Origin: Candidula unifasciata
Lineage: Eukaryota; Mollusca; Gastropoda; Stylommatophora; Geomitridae
Direction of reading: 5' to 3'
Length of the DNA: 64,000 nucleotides
Assembly (NCBI GenBank): GCA_905116865.2
Contig: CAJHNH020008455.1
Coordinates: 1,577,580-1,641,579 of the forward strand
Both the position numbers and the translations under genes were made by a program. Below are positions 25,601 to 40,600 of the stretch, in pieces. A model generated the notes under the pieces. It made no database searches, was not told where the DNA came from, and saw only the letters and a list, made by a program, of their open reading frames with translations. Position 1 is the stretch's first letter. Each line of letters opens with the position of its first letter.

Positions 25601-28600
25601 CCGAGACAGTTTCAGCTCAAATGCACAAAACTGCATAGCACCTGTGAAAACCTTGAAAAATAATTATAAACAATGCACAAATTCTATTCTCTATGTATAA
25701 TTATTGGTGGTTAGTTAAACATAAGAATGAGAAAACTGGAGTACATCTCAACGGTAGAAAAGTTGCAGGGGAGAAGAGGCAGAGGGAGACCGAGATAACA
25801 GATGCTGGAAAGACATGACTACCAACGCCACAAGCATGGACTCTAAGAAGAAGTAGTTAAGCATTCCTTACCTGGCCTACTCGTTGAGAGATGAGCTCAA
25901 GAAAAACTTCCTGAGTGCTCAGTGGAGGTCGTCGGTAAACAAGCACAGCCTTGTCATCGCAGGTAGGAGATCTGACAACAGTTACATATGCAGTTACAAC
26001 AATGACAACTTGAACAGGTGTTAACAGTGATGAGAAAAAAATGCAGGAATGGTTTTTTTTTTTAAACACTACAGAATTCTGCTCTGCTCTTTTCTTTCAC
26101 TAGTCCTGTCCTGCCTTTCAGTGTTTGCTTTTATAGCATATGGTGCTAGGCTTGGTGTGTGCTATGTAGATGCTGTTATATACACCACCACAGTTGTTTT
26201 ATCTGTTCTTTACCTGGTGGGTGACTTCTAGCTCTGCTTTCCTTGTGTCTAAGTAACAGTGATTTATGTTGAGCCCTGCTTCCCTTGTGTCTAAGTAACA
26301 GTGATTTATGTGGAGCTCTGCTTCCCTTGTGTCTCAGTAACAGTGATCTATGTGGAGCCCTGCTTCCCTTGTGTCTCAGTAACAATGATCTATGTGGAGC
26401 TCTGCTTCCCTTGTGTCTCAGTAACAGTGATCTATGTGGAGCTCTGCTTCCCTTGTGTCTCAGTAACAGTGATCTATGTGGAGCTCTGCTTCCCTTGTGT
26501 CTCAGTAACAGTGATTTATGTGGAGCACTGCTTCCCTTGTGTCTAAGTAACAGTGATCTATGTGGAGCCCTGCTTCACTTGTGTCTCAGTAACAGTGATC
26601 TCTGTGGAGCTCTGCTTCCCTTGTGTCTCAGTAACAATGATCTCTGTGGAGCTCTGCTTCCCTTGTGTCTCAGTAACAATGATCCATGTGGAGCTCTGCT
26701 TCCCTTGTGTCTCAGTAACAGTGATTTATGTGGAGCTCTGCTTCCCTTGTGTCTAAGTAACAGTGATTTATGTGGAGCTCTGCTTCACTTGTGTCTAAGT
26801 AACAGTGATCTATGTGGAGCTCTGCTTCACTTGTGTCTCAGTAACAGTGATTTATGTGGAGCTCTGATTCCCTTGTGTCTAAGTAACAGTGATTTATGTG
26901 GAGCTCTGATTCCCTTGTGTCTCAGTAACAGTGATCTATGTGGAGCTCTGCTTCCCTTGTGTCTAAGTAACAGTGATTTATGTGGAGCTCTGCTTCACTT
27001 GTGTCTAAGTAACAGTGACCTCTGTGGAGCTCTGCTTCCCTTGTGTCTCAGTAACAGTGATCTCTGGGAGCTCTGCTTCCCTTGTGTCTCAGTAACAGTG
27101 ATCTCTGGGAGCTCTGCTTCCCTTGTGTCTCAGTAACAGTGATCTCTGTGGAGCTTTGCCGCCCTTGTGTCTCAGTAACAGTGATTTCTGTGGAGCTCTG
27201 CTTCCCTTGTGTCTCAGTAACAGTGATCTCTGTGGAGCTTTGCCGCCCTTGTGTCTCAGTAACAGTGATTTCTGTGGAGCTCTGCTTCCCTTGTGTCTCA
27301 GTAACAGTGATCTATGTGGAGCTCTGCTTCCCTTGTGTCTCAGTAACAGTGATCTATGTGGAGCTCTGCTTCCCTTGTGTCTCAGTAACAGTGATCTATG
27401 TGGAGCTCTGCTTCCCTTGTGTCTCAGTAACAGTGATCTATGTGGAGCTCTGCTTCCCTTGTGTCTCAGTAACAGTGATCTATGTGGAGCTCTGCTTCCC
27501 TTGTGTCTCAGTAACAATGATCTATGTGGAGCTCTGCTTCCCTTGTGTCTCAGTAACAGTGATTTATGTGGAGCTCTGCTTCCCTTGTGTCTCAGTAACA
27601 GTGATCTATGTGGAGCTCTGCTTCCCTTGTGTCTCAGTAACAGTGATCTATGTGGAGCTCTGCTTCCCTTGTGTCTCAGTAACAGTGATTTATGTGGAGC
27701 ACTGCTTCCCTTGTGTCTAAGTAACAGTGATCTATGTGGAGCCCTGCTTCACTTGTGTCTCAGTAACAGTGATCTCTGTGGAGCTCTGCTTCCCTTGTGT
27801 CTCAGTAACAATGATCTCTGTGGAGCTCTGCTTCCCTTGTGTCTCAGTAACAATGATCCATGTGGAGCTCTGCTTCCCTTGTGTCTCAGTAACAGTGATT
27901 TATGTGGAGCTCTGCTTCCCTTGTGTCTAAGTAACAGTGATTTATGTGGAGCTCTGCTTCACTTGTGTCTAAGTAACAGTGATCTATGTGGAGCTCTGCT
28001 TCACTTGTGTCTCAGTAACAGTGATTTATGTGGAGCTCTGATTCCCTTGTGTCTAAGTAACAGTGATTTATGTGGAGCTCTGATTCCCTTGTGTCTCAGT
28101 AACAGTGATCTATGTGGAGCTCTGCTTCCCTTGTGTCTAAGTAACAGTGATTTATGTGGAGCTCTGCTTCACTTGTGTCTAAGTAACAGTGACCTCTGTG
28201 GAGCTCTGCTTCCCTTGTGTCTCAGTAACAGTGATCTCTGGGAGCTCTGCTTCCCTTGTGTCTCAGTAACAGTGATCTCTGGGAGCTCTGCTTCCCTTGT
28301 GTCTCAGTAACAGTGATCTCTGTGGAGCTTTGCCGCCCTTGTGTCTCAGTAACAGTGATTTCTGTGGAGCTCTGCTTCCCTTGTGTCTCAGTAACAGTGA
28401 TCTCTGTGGAGCTTTGCCGCCCTTGTGTCTCAGTAACAGTGATTTCTGTGGAGCTCTGCTTCCCTTGTGTCTCAGTAACAATGATTTCTGTGGAGCTCTG
28501 CTTCCCTTGGGTCTCAGTAACAGTGACCTCTGTGGAGCTCTGCTTCACTTGTGTCTCAGTAACAGTGATCTCTGTGGAGCTCTGCTTCACTTGTGTCTCA

Positions 28601-31600
28601 GTAACAGTGATCTATGTGGAGCTCTGCTTCCCTTGTGTCTCAGTAACAGTGATTTATGTGGAGCACTGCTTCCCTTGTGTCTAAGTAACAGTGATCTATG
28701 TGGAGCCCTGCTTCACTTGTGTCTCAGTAACAGTGATCTCTGTGGAGCTCTGCTTCACTTGTGTCTAACAGTGACCTCTGTGGAGCTCTGCTTCCCTTGT
28801 GTCTCAGTAACAGTGACCTCTGTGGAGCTCTGCTTCCCTTGGGTCTCAGTAACAGTGACCTCTGTGGAGCTCTGCTTCCCTTGTGTCTCAGTAACAGTGA
28901 CCTCTGTGGAGCTCTGCTTCCCTTGGGTCTCAGTAACAGTGACCTCTGTGGAGCTCTGCTTCCCTTGTGTCTCAGTAACAGTGACCTCTGTGGAGCTCTG
29001 CTTCCCTTGTGTCTCAGTAACAGTGATCTCTGTGGAGCTCTGCTTTCCTTGTGTCTAAGTAACAGTGATCTATGTGGAGCTCTGCTTTCCTTGTGTCTAA
29101 GTAACAGTGATACCTGTGGAGCTCTGCTTCCCTTGTGTCTCAGTTACGGTGATCTCTGTGGAGCACTATCTTGTAGAATTCTGCTCTAGTTGAGGATTTC
29201 ATAAGAGTAATTAAGATCCTTTTTCATGACTTTAGGCACATCGGGCATATGGGAAGAGCTCCCATATTTTTACAGACCAGTCGGCACTAGGTGGGTAGTG
29301 TGGTCAGCATTACACTGGCCGTCTCTAATTCCCCAGCACATACATCCTGGTACCTATTTTAGGCTTGGTCGACATACCATGATAAAAATCGACGCAACCA
29401 GCAGTGGGTTTTGATCACAGTAAGTTGGAATTAAGTCAGATTCACACCGTCTAAACCATGAATGCCAACATAAGTGTAATAGACTGTCTAAAAATAATGA
29501 CTAACAGTCACATTCCATTTTTTGTTAATGCTTTAAATAACCCTCATTTCATCTTCAGTCTCTTGAAATCACATTTTTAACTGAAATTGCACACTTCTGT
29601 TGACTCCACTTCTTTAAGTCTGAAAAGTATCCTGCACCTGGCATCTGATAAATGCCTTGTGATCTGCTAGTTTGCTACACAAAAGTCAGCATCTGTGGCT
29701 TAGGTGTTGTGAACGTGCATAATTCTGAGGTGCCCCGTTTAATCCCAGCTGTAGACAATATGGCAACAGACCGCCATTCGTTGGTTTCGACAGTGGTATC
29801 AAAAGCCGACCGTTCAGTAAGCAATGGCAAACTACTAAGCAAATGCCTGCAGAAAATCACAAAGAGCAACAACAAGAAAAGAATGTTGGGGATGGTTCTC
29901 CAACATCCCAGCAGTTCTCAACCTCTGGGTAGCAATCCTTTTGGGGGTCAAACGAAAACACATTCACTAAAGTTATGAAGTAGCAACACAATTTTATTTG
30001 GGGGTCACCACAACATGAGGAACTGTTTTAGAGGTTAACAGCAATAATGTAAAAAAAAAAAAAATTTTTAACTAGAGGGAAAATTCCCTGAAATCCTCAG
30101 ACAAGAAAGCTCAAATTCCAAGACAATACCTAGACCATGAAGCCCATATCTCAGCATTGACAGCTTCGGGCAGCAGCTCGTATTCAGCAACCACGTAATC
30201 ATAATGCAGACTCCGGCGGTCAGGGAAGTAATCAGTGGTGATCGGCAAGGATGCTGGTATAGTCAGGGACTTCCAATCCACAGCTGTGGATATATCCAAG
30301 GGATCATAATTAAACTCTAAGGGCAACACACAGATGACTCCTCGGTATCCAAAATGGTACTGAATTCTTCAGTTAAAAGTTCACTGAACATTCAAAGACT
30401 AGTTCTGTTGCTGTTTTTTTTTTTTTTAAATAAAAACCATTTACGCTTAGGCAGTTAATAAGGGAAAGACATCACATTTCTTAATTAAGGAAGCTTCGAT
30501 AGTGCAATGTGTATATGCTTGCCTGTCAACCTAATGGTTTTAGATTCAAAACTAAATTAAAGCAGATCTTTAAATAACAAAAATGACATTATAAATTAAC
30601 TCAGGTCAGCCCAACCTAAAATGAGTATCAGAAAATGGTTAGTAAAGATGGCATCACAGATTGCCAGCTGGTCTTAAAAAAAAAAAAAGTGGGTTCAGCG
30701 TATGTCCCATGCGCAAAAAGGGGTCAACTATCTTAATTGTGTTAGCAAATAGATACAGCTGCTTAAATTGATCTTCAACAAAATTATCATTTTTCACCCG
30801 AAGATATGTAAATCAGACAGCAACTTTTACTGAAGAATTCAGGAATTCAAAACAATTTCAATGAAAAGCAGTTTTGCAATGCCACTATCTGATGCCCCAC
30901 CTGAGGGTTTCGCTCTCAAATTAGTGCAAGCAACAAACAAACAAAAAACATGATATACAATTAAGCAAGCCACAAAAACTAGTGCAGAAAATGAAATCCT
31001 CCAAATGCAAGAACACTAGAGTACATGACTAGTTAATGGAAAGTTAATGTGTGGGTACAGTTTGTAAGACCTTTCCTTGCCATCTAAATCACAAGGCAGC
31101 TGCTGTGATGAAGCAGCAACATTACTACTGTGGGTGCAAAGGTCAAGGGGTTAAAATCTGAACAAAGCCAGATTTCTTTGAAAACTTACCTTTGTTCTTA
31201 GGTGGCACCAATCTTAAACGGGTACCAAATAAAGTCCTGGAAAGTAAAGGTGGCCAGCATGACACTGAACACATCACCCAATGAGTACCAACTGGTCTAT
31301 AAAATACAGGTATAGCATTTATTTAAAAAAAGTAAAGATCCTTTTTCATGCCTTAGGCGCATAAGGCATATGGGAAGAGCATCCCATTTTATTTTACAAA
31401 CGAATCGGCACCAGATGGGTAATGTGGTCAGCAGTCTTCACTTCCCCAGGACAGCCATCCTGGTACCCATTTTAGGCTAGGACGACCTGCGACGCCCCAT
31501 ACCGTGATAATCCACTCAGCCAGCAGTGGGGTTCGATCCTGGTACATTAGTATTAGGAGTCGGACTCGCAACGCGTAAGCCACGGACGCTGCCCACTTTA

Positions 31601-34600
31601 CATATGAGTAAACCTCTATATACACACACACACTTTGGCTTTAAAACTACTGTAATGTCCAAAAATTGTTCTTGTGGCTGTCGGATAGTGGTACAAGAGG
31701 TGCACTGGAGAAGAGGTTTAGGGGCCATACAAGACAATATTAAAGACAGCGGAATGCACATTTCCACTGCAGCCAGCAAGTGAGATGAGCCTTACAGAAA
31801 TCCAGATCTCACAGCCTCATTGGTTCTTCACAAAGGCCACCAAGGAGCCAGTACCCCACCCACTCTGGAAGTCACTGATGTTGAGCATACTCGAAAAGCT
31901 ATAGTGGAGGGAAAAAGAGTGAGAGAGGTAGATAAATGAGAGGACATCATCAAGAGAGATAGATAAACAGCAGTCAGAGTTTGTACTACCAAGACAAGAA
32001 AGAAGTGTGTGTTGGAGATTCATTGCGGCCAGCCTTCACTGTGGAGCCGACACTGACTGAATGATTGACCTATATACACCAGGGTTATTAAACTGGTGGG
32101 AGCACTGGCCAGATCTGACTTACAGTGGCTTAGCAAGTGGCCTGCAGATCACCTGCCAATTGTATTGTATTCAAGACCTTTCTATGCTGGGGCCTGAACC
32201 TCAAGACGATTCCTATTTCCCAACATTTTGGCCCCTAGATCAAGTTAGTTGAATGGCCCACATGTAGACCCTATTAAATATACTCAATGCCATCTTTGCA
32301 ATGAGAAATTACTTCTGCCTTTCAACTCCCCCATGGGACCTAAACATTTCAGCAAACATTATGTTCATGATTGTCCATTTAGCAGTCAGTTTGTGATGTA
32401 GCCAGTAGCAGAACCAATCCTTTGCCTCTTATGACGTGAACTGTAACTACTGTGATTCATATTCTTTTGAAGTGTAGTGGCTAGACGCTCGCCTACTAGC
32501 CCATAGGCTCTGGGTTCAAACCTGTACTGAGGTGTTTTTTTTCTTAACTGATCTATCTGGGTCCTGGGTTGACCCAGCCCAAACTGGGTACCATGTAATG
32601 TCCTTGAAGGTAAAGATGGATGGCATGAAGATCACTATATCTCTCACCAAGTGTCCCAGCTATTTTTTTTTTTTTTTTTTTTTAAATAGAATCTAGCACC
32701 ATAACAGATGCGTCATGGCCCTTAAAAAAAATTTACTAACATTTTTTAAACCTTTACTGGCCCTGACCCGCTAGATGAGTTTAGGTGTTACCAATGTGCT
32801 TATCCTTAATAAACAGACACAGAATCATCCAATCTTGACAACAGATGAGTTTAGGTGTTACCAATGTGCTTATCCTTAATAAACAGCCACAGAATCATCC
32901 AATCTTGACAACAGATGACTTTAGGTGTTACCAATGTGCTTATCCTTAATAAACAGACACAGAATCATCCAATCTTGACAACAGATGAGTTTAGGTGTTA
33001 CCAATGTGCTTATCCTTAATAAACAGACAGAATCATCCAATCTTGACACGACAGATGAGTTTAGGTGGTACCAATATGCTTATCCTTAATAAACAGAATC
33101 ATCCAATCTTGACACGACAGATGAGCTTAGGTGGTACCAATGTGCTTATCCTTAATAAACAGACATTATAATAGAATCGTCAAATCAATCAGAAAGCCAC
33201 CAAAACCAGAAAAGATTACAATATTATGGTCAGACCAGAGCAAGTCATTATTCTTTGCCTTAGAACATAAATCGATTTTGCAGCCACATGTATACAACAT
33301 TTAAGTTTAGCAATTCAGCCATCTGCACATGTAGACTGGCACCTTAGGCAACAGATTACATCCTCCAAGACTGTCCCAAATACAAAATATCAATGAAAAA
33401 CTTCTGGTCAAGAAATACACCGGCTGAAGCCTAACTTTACAGGTCTCTAAGTGAATTACAAAAGAGTCCTGCACACTGACAAATCAAATTCGGTTTTGTA
33501 GAAAGTGTCAAAGCATTTAGATGCTCAATATGATACTGTAAACTTAAATGCAGCCACTCAAGTTTTTATGGCACCTACCAGCCTCGGGACACCTACCAGC
33601 CTCGGGACACCTACCAGCTTCGCTGCACATACTATCAGACATTAAAACTGGCACAACACACACAAAAAAAAAATAATTACAGAAACATTAAAATCAAATG
33701 TTTTGTAGAATTTGTCAAAGCATTCAGATGCTCAATATGATACTGTAAACCTAATTGCAGCCACTCAGTTTTTACAGCACCTACCAGCCTTGGGCCACCT
33801 ACCAGCCTCGCTGCACATACTATCAGTTTGAGACATTAAAACTGGCACAACACAGAAAAAAAGTAATTACAGAAAATTAAAACTAAAATAAAACACTAAC
33901 ACTGCTTTCATCTGACTGATCAAAGCAAAGTGTGGAATAGCAAAGTGTGGAATTGAACTGTTAACCAGAAGACAGGACAATGGATTCTAACCACTCTGAT
34001 TCTGATGGAAAATGGATTCTAACCACTCTGATTCTGATGGAAAATGGATTCTAACCACTCTGATTCTGATGGAAAATGGATTCTAACCACTCTGATTCTG
34101 ATGGAAAATGATTCCAACCACTCTGATTCTGATGGAAAATGGATTCTAACCACTCTGATTCTGATGGAAAATGGATTCTAACCACTCTGATTCTGATGGA
34201 AAATGGATTCTAACCACTCTGATTCTGATGGAAAATGGATTCTAACCACTCTGATTCTGATGGAAAATGGATTCTAACCACTCTGATTCTGATGGAAAAT
34301 GGATTCTAACCACTCTGATTCTGATGGAAAATGGATTCTAACCACTCTGATTCTGATGGAAAATGGATTCTAACCACTCAGATTCTGATGGAAAATGGAT
34401 TCTAACCACTCTGATTCTGATGGAAAATGGATTCCAACCACTCTGATTCTGATGGAAAATGGATTCTAACCACTCTGATTCTGATGGAAAATGGATTCTA
34501 ACCAATCTGATTCTGATGGAAAATGGATTCTAACCACTCTGATTCTGATGGAAAATGGATTCTAACCACTCTGATTCTGATGGAAAATTGGTTCTAACCA

Positions 34601-37600
34601 CTCTGATTCTGATGGAAAATGGATTCTAACCACTCTGATTCTGATGGAAAATGGATTCTAACCACTCTGATTCTGATGGAAAATGGATTCTAACCACTCT
34701 GATTCTGATGGAAAATGGATTCTAACCACTCTGATTCTGATGGAAAATGGATTCTAACCACTCGAATTCTGATGGAAAATGGATTCTAACCGCTGTGTGA
34801 TTCTTATGGTGTGATTCTTATCTCAACTGGAACCAAAATTAACAATTAAGAGACAACTTTCTTTGTGTCAAAAATGAAATGAAATGTACAATTCTGCATT
34901 CACCCTTATACGGGCAGTTGGTATTGTAGCTTAATCTAGGCATCTGATTTTTTCCAAATCAACACATTCGAGTTCAGCAAACCATCCCCAACCTTTCCCC
35001 AATTAGTCACCACTGACTACAAGCTTGTTGGAGATAGGGGGTCCCGGGTGTTTGAGTGAAACATTTCTTGCAAACTGACAGTGTAATAGCAGCAGACCCA
35101 ACAACCACTAACAATGCTGAGCTTCCAGCCCCTGGCAGCTCAGTCAATACCATACATATCCAAATTCCTCCACTTTGTGCTGAAAGAAATAAAAATGTTG
35201 AAGTGCATCAAATGGTAATTTTTCAAATGAGCTGCTAGCAACCAAAAACAAAATGGCTACAGAAAATTCAAAAGTGAGCTACATCATGCAATAAGTTGCA
35301 GCAGCAAAAGTAGCTGTGATCAACTCAGACGGGAGGTGTGAGAGAAGAAACCACAAAAATAGCTCAATATCTTCAGCTGATGCTTATTAAGCCAACAAAC
35401 ATTAAGCGTACAATACTTTAAAGAAAAGAAAAAAACACCTAGAATGGAACATTCAACAAAAAGGTTGGCTTCTAAATTTAAATGTGCACTTGCAACAAAT
35501 GCTAAAGTGTTAAGGTAACAGCTAAGATCTTACACTTCCAATTGAGCGATTTTATTTTATTTTATTAATGTAATGCATTAAAATCTGTGTCTGTAGCTAA
35601 GTTGTTGCTTGGTAATGGACACACACACACACACACAAAATGGACAGCTATGAAATACGATAAAAAAGAAAAATGGACAGCACATAAATATATGATCAAA
35701 AGAGAAAATGGACAGTATAAAAATATGATAAAAAGAAGATGGACAGCATATAAATATGATCCCCCAAAAAGTGGACAGCACAGAAATATGACAAATGAAA
35801 AAAATGGACACCACAAAAACATAAAAAAGAATACTGGACAGCACAGAAAGACAACTTAAAGGAGCAAAATGAACAAATGGGATCACCAAACGATAAACAC
35901 GGACAGCATCAAATCACCAAGAAGAAAATCTGGACAGCCTAAGGCTTTCACCAAAAAGATAACATTAAATTGGAAGAAAAATGTGGACAACATTAAACTG
36001 ATGCCTGTCAGTGAAACAAGACTGAAGATAAGTTTCATCCAACAAGAGATCCACTCACCTTCTACCCGACTCAACCACACACATGTACACATTTTTTTCA
36101 TGTATGAAATGAAAAGATATGAAGCCTTATTACTGATTTTCGAAAAGAGAGTCCTATGATGAATCCATGAACCCATCAAAGATGTATACAGCGAAAAATA
36201 GAGAGTGAGAAGCAACAACAAAATTCATAATCTGTTTAAATCACTATTGATCACTGGCATCATGAAAACTAGAAGACTAAAATGGTTGGGGCATATTGAA
36301 CGAATGTCAGATGACAGAGGTAAAAACTGTTTACACAAGGATGATGAATCGTCACAGACCACGAGGCAGACCAAGAAGACAGAGATAATGTCTTGATAGA
36401 CCTGCAAACCTCAAGGGCTCATAATGCTGAATAAGTATCAATTGAAAGACGCGGGACTTCTTCAAAGCAACATAAGAACAAAAATCATGAGAACTGTACT
36501 CAAAAGACAGAAAATAAAAGTAGTCTATTGTCACATATTAACTATATTGACTATTTAAAAGCTTTTAGGAATTCATAGTACTGGGAAAAGTTAGTGTACT
36601 GAAGGAATATAGAGACCAAGCACATGCCAAACAATCACCCACAACCAATAAATGTGTATACAGAAAGACATTGTAGCTAACTCAGTGACAAGCAAAACTC
36701 AACATGCATAGCTCTACACTACAGCATAAAATACCAAAGCAGTTAGCAATTTACACAATTTACTTTTAGTCTTCAACCAGCTGTTTCAGAGAACAAATAA
36801 CTAAAGCAGTGGTTCTCAACCTGTGGGTTGCAACCTACTTAGGGGTCAAACGACCGTTTTATAAGGGTCACCTAAGACTATTGGAAAAGACACTGAAGTT
36901 ATGAAGTAGCAATGAAAATAATTATTACTGGGATCACCACAACATGAGGAACTGTATGAAAGGTCTGCACCATTGGGAAGGCTGAGAACCACTGAGCTAG
37001 GGTATATAAATATAAATGTGTGTTGTTTTAAAGCAATACAAAGTTATGCCTAGCTACTAGCACACACACATAAAAACTCCATTCCCTGAAGGTCATAGCT
37101 GATGCCCAAATGAGGCAATAATAAACAAAATCATGGATTTACTATATCCACAGAGGCTAAATACGCAACACTTGTATGAGACTTGTGTATTGTAGGGTGA
37201 TTGAATATGTATAAACAAAAGGTATAAGCATAATATGTTAACTTGTGCATATGAATAAATCATGTAGAAACAAATGATGCATTGTCTGGAACAAAGAGTT
37301 AAGTTTTGTTTAACTGCTCCCACATTCAAAGGAAAGATTTAAACACGGCTAAAACACCTGTTTCTTCTTATTCTGACTTTTTCTCTACATATTTACTTGC
37401 AAAGGTCAATAATCCTAAACCATTAAAATGTATAATAAAACTATAAGTTGTTACAATAGTTTATTATTAAAAATACTTCAACATTTTTTTTTTTTTTAGT
37501 CAAAGAACTTTTTCAACATCGTCAGACATACTGGGCACATAGGGCTAGACCTATATTTGATAAACCAATCTGCATTTGGTGAGCTATGTGGTCAGCATCC

Positions 37601-40600
37601 CACCAGATTTAATGTTTACTACAAGTTATTACAAGACATGACATATTTTCATATTAGTCTTACTGAAGTCTGATTTCTAAATTAAATATATGTAGAAAAA
37701 AAAGGACAACCAAAAGAATCTGATGAACTGTACAGAAATTAATTTAAAGAGAACAATATATATGATTTTTTTTTTTGTTTAAAGTATCAAATAGTTTGTA
37801 AATATAGACAAGTTTTGCCAAATATTGGCTATTTAGTGTATTTTAATGTAAAGCACTATTGTGGCTACACGGTAAATCTTGCTAGTGATCCAGTTATTTG
37901 AAAGGTTGTTATGGGAACAAGGTTCTGACAAGGACATGCGACTGACTGACTGACCACAATGAGTTGAACGAAATAGTCAGAGAATAAAGTTTCCTGAAAA
38001 TTAGGCAGAGGCAGACCTCGGCAAAGTGGATATAAAAACAATGAAAATATATTGGTTATGAAAGCACACAGGGTTGGAGAATTGTCTAGAGAAAGACTCA
38101 GGCGTGCCGTGACGAGAGTGATGTCATGTAAAGGACCTGCTGACTGTTGAATGCTGAATTAAGAATCAACATCATAGCAGCACTCGGGACACTCCCATGA
38201 GCGCTCCATCCCCATCTTCATCTTCAAATGAAGAATTCCAATGGTACCAACTGTGATTATAAAGCCACCTCACATTTCCCTTGAGTGTTGAGAATTGGCC
38301 AGAATCCTGGTATAACTCCTGGCAGCACCATTCTCCTCAGACTGTAATGATCAATTTGTGCTTCTGCACTGTTTGTTGACTGATAAATATATTTTAATTT
38401 CTACCAATCATCTGTCATGCCCCAATATAATAAGCCTTAGTAGTCTTTGTGTGCCGAAAACACTGGTACTGGATAAGGCAGACATCAGGAAAACCCTATA
38501 TGAACCCAACAAATACTGCCAGAAGACATGATGAAATAACATAAGAGAATGTCTGAATGGAGAATTAGGACTTGGTCCAGAAAGGACGGGCATATGAGAG
38601 CAAGAGAATGATAGGTGTATAAAACGGCGGGTGTATAATCAGTGCGCTACGGGAACAGTTAGCCATCTCCACCTTAAGACATCTGCTGCAGGAGTTGGAG
38701 CACCTATGGGTATGCCTGGTGTGCTATGTTGATTCTTTAAAAACTAATTAGTTTGCCATCTTAAACTATCAGGATCTTCAGAAAATAGGGATCACCAGGG
38801 TGCCCCAGCGTAAAAAGATCATTAATAGAATACAACTAGAAATAATCTGCTGGTCACTTGTTAAACCTCTGCAGGTCGGAGCTGGCCTGAGGGCCACCAG
38901 CAGAATAAGCTTGGCTTATGCCACCTTTTTTTTTAGGGGGGGGGAGGGAGGGGGACAGTTTATCACTGCTTTCCGTCTTGGAAGTGGTGATGATGATGAT
39001 AATGGTCAGTGAGCAGACAAGTCATCACAGCATGACCTTCTGTCTACCACAGGAAACAAGACCATGACCAACAACTTTTCGGCAGCTCTCTGTCACCATC
39101 ACCTGCTCAGATTTTACATTACCTTAGTAGGAGAGGATGATTACATGACAGGAGTGCATGACCTTAATTACACAGGGGTGTTCCTAGAAAATGAAAGCAA
39201 TCGCTTATTTTTCTACATAGCAAAAACTACTGCAATAACCTACATTTTAAGGCCTTCTACAGAGTCTAAGACATCTCAGGCAAGATAATAAATTTAGTAA
39301 CCTGAACAGTACAGCCCAGCAAGGGGCAAGGACCAACAGAAGGCAAAACTATCATTGATGAAACTTTAATGAAGCTCCAGTGCAGACCAAGGACTGACTG
39401 ACTTTAGATTTAGTGCTCCATCTCTGATAAATACCCCCGACGTGGTTCCATGGCTCCAATGTGAGGGGATTAAAACAGACCCACTGCCCTTTAAACAGCA
39501 TGTCATAAAAGGCAACCAGGGATTTGGTCACATTGGATATTACTGGCAAAAAGATGCAGATACTGCACCCTAGCTGTAAACTACAACACAATGTGCCAAA
39601 CACCCTTTACAATTTTCGTTTCAAACCAAAGTACAATACCTATGTACTTGCTGCCAATGCAAAAAAGCACAAAGCAAAAGAGGCAGAAAAATCCCATACA
39701 GCATCACGACCTGTTCCTGGTAAAAGTACTAATAAAGTTCTTACTTTGCCCAGGAAAAAAACCAGGTGCCAGTTCTATAATGCTGGGTTTATCTCAGAGC
39801 TGTACTGATTGCACTAACTGGGACTGTATGCAGACCACTTGATAAGTCACTGGCATCAAGACTCAAGTAAAAGCTATATAAATATTATATGTACACAATT
39901 ATTTCCTATTTATAAATTTACTGGGTACTGTAAATTCTTCCCCCAACATGGCTACAGTTAACTAAAGCTGAATATTTAGAAGCAATGACAGGATGTCTAT
40001 ATATTTAAGCAACAAAATCAAACAAAAAAGAGATAAAGGATGACTAATGAGTTGCATAATGCTGATAAGACCAGACGTATTATATGGCTGTGAAACTTGG
40101 AGCACAAGCAAAAGATATAGAAGGCTTATTACAGGTTTTTGAAAACGGAGTATTACAACAAATCTTTGGAACTATCAAAGATGTAAACAGCGGGCAATGA
40201 AGAGTGAGAAGCAACAACAAAATTCATAATCTGTTTAAATCACCATTGATCACTAGCATCATGACAGCTAATAGGTTGAAATGACTGGGGCATATTAAGA
40301 GAATGTCAGATGACAGAGAGGTACAAACTATACAAAAGGAAGCTGAATTGTCATTGACAGACCAAGAAGACAATGGAGAGACAACGTCCAGACAGACCTG
40401 CAAATACTTGGTGTTATCAACAGGAAAGAGAAGACCAACCAAAGAGATGAGTGGAGGCGGGTGATAACTGCAGCAATAAACCTCAAGGGCTCAGAATGCT
40501 GAAAAAGAATGAGTTGCATAAGATATTGCAAAAGATGCTAGAAGGGGAATGTTGCAGGTAGGTATCTAGGTATACCTGACCAGGACATCACACAAGCGAT

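Noticed and set aside
26285..29189. ORFs up to 395 codons with [14 protein letters not shown] repeats
   Set aside because: By-product of a 42-bp unit divisible by three; open on both strands, with no flanking coding signal.
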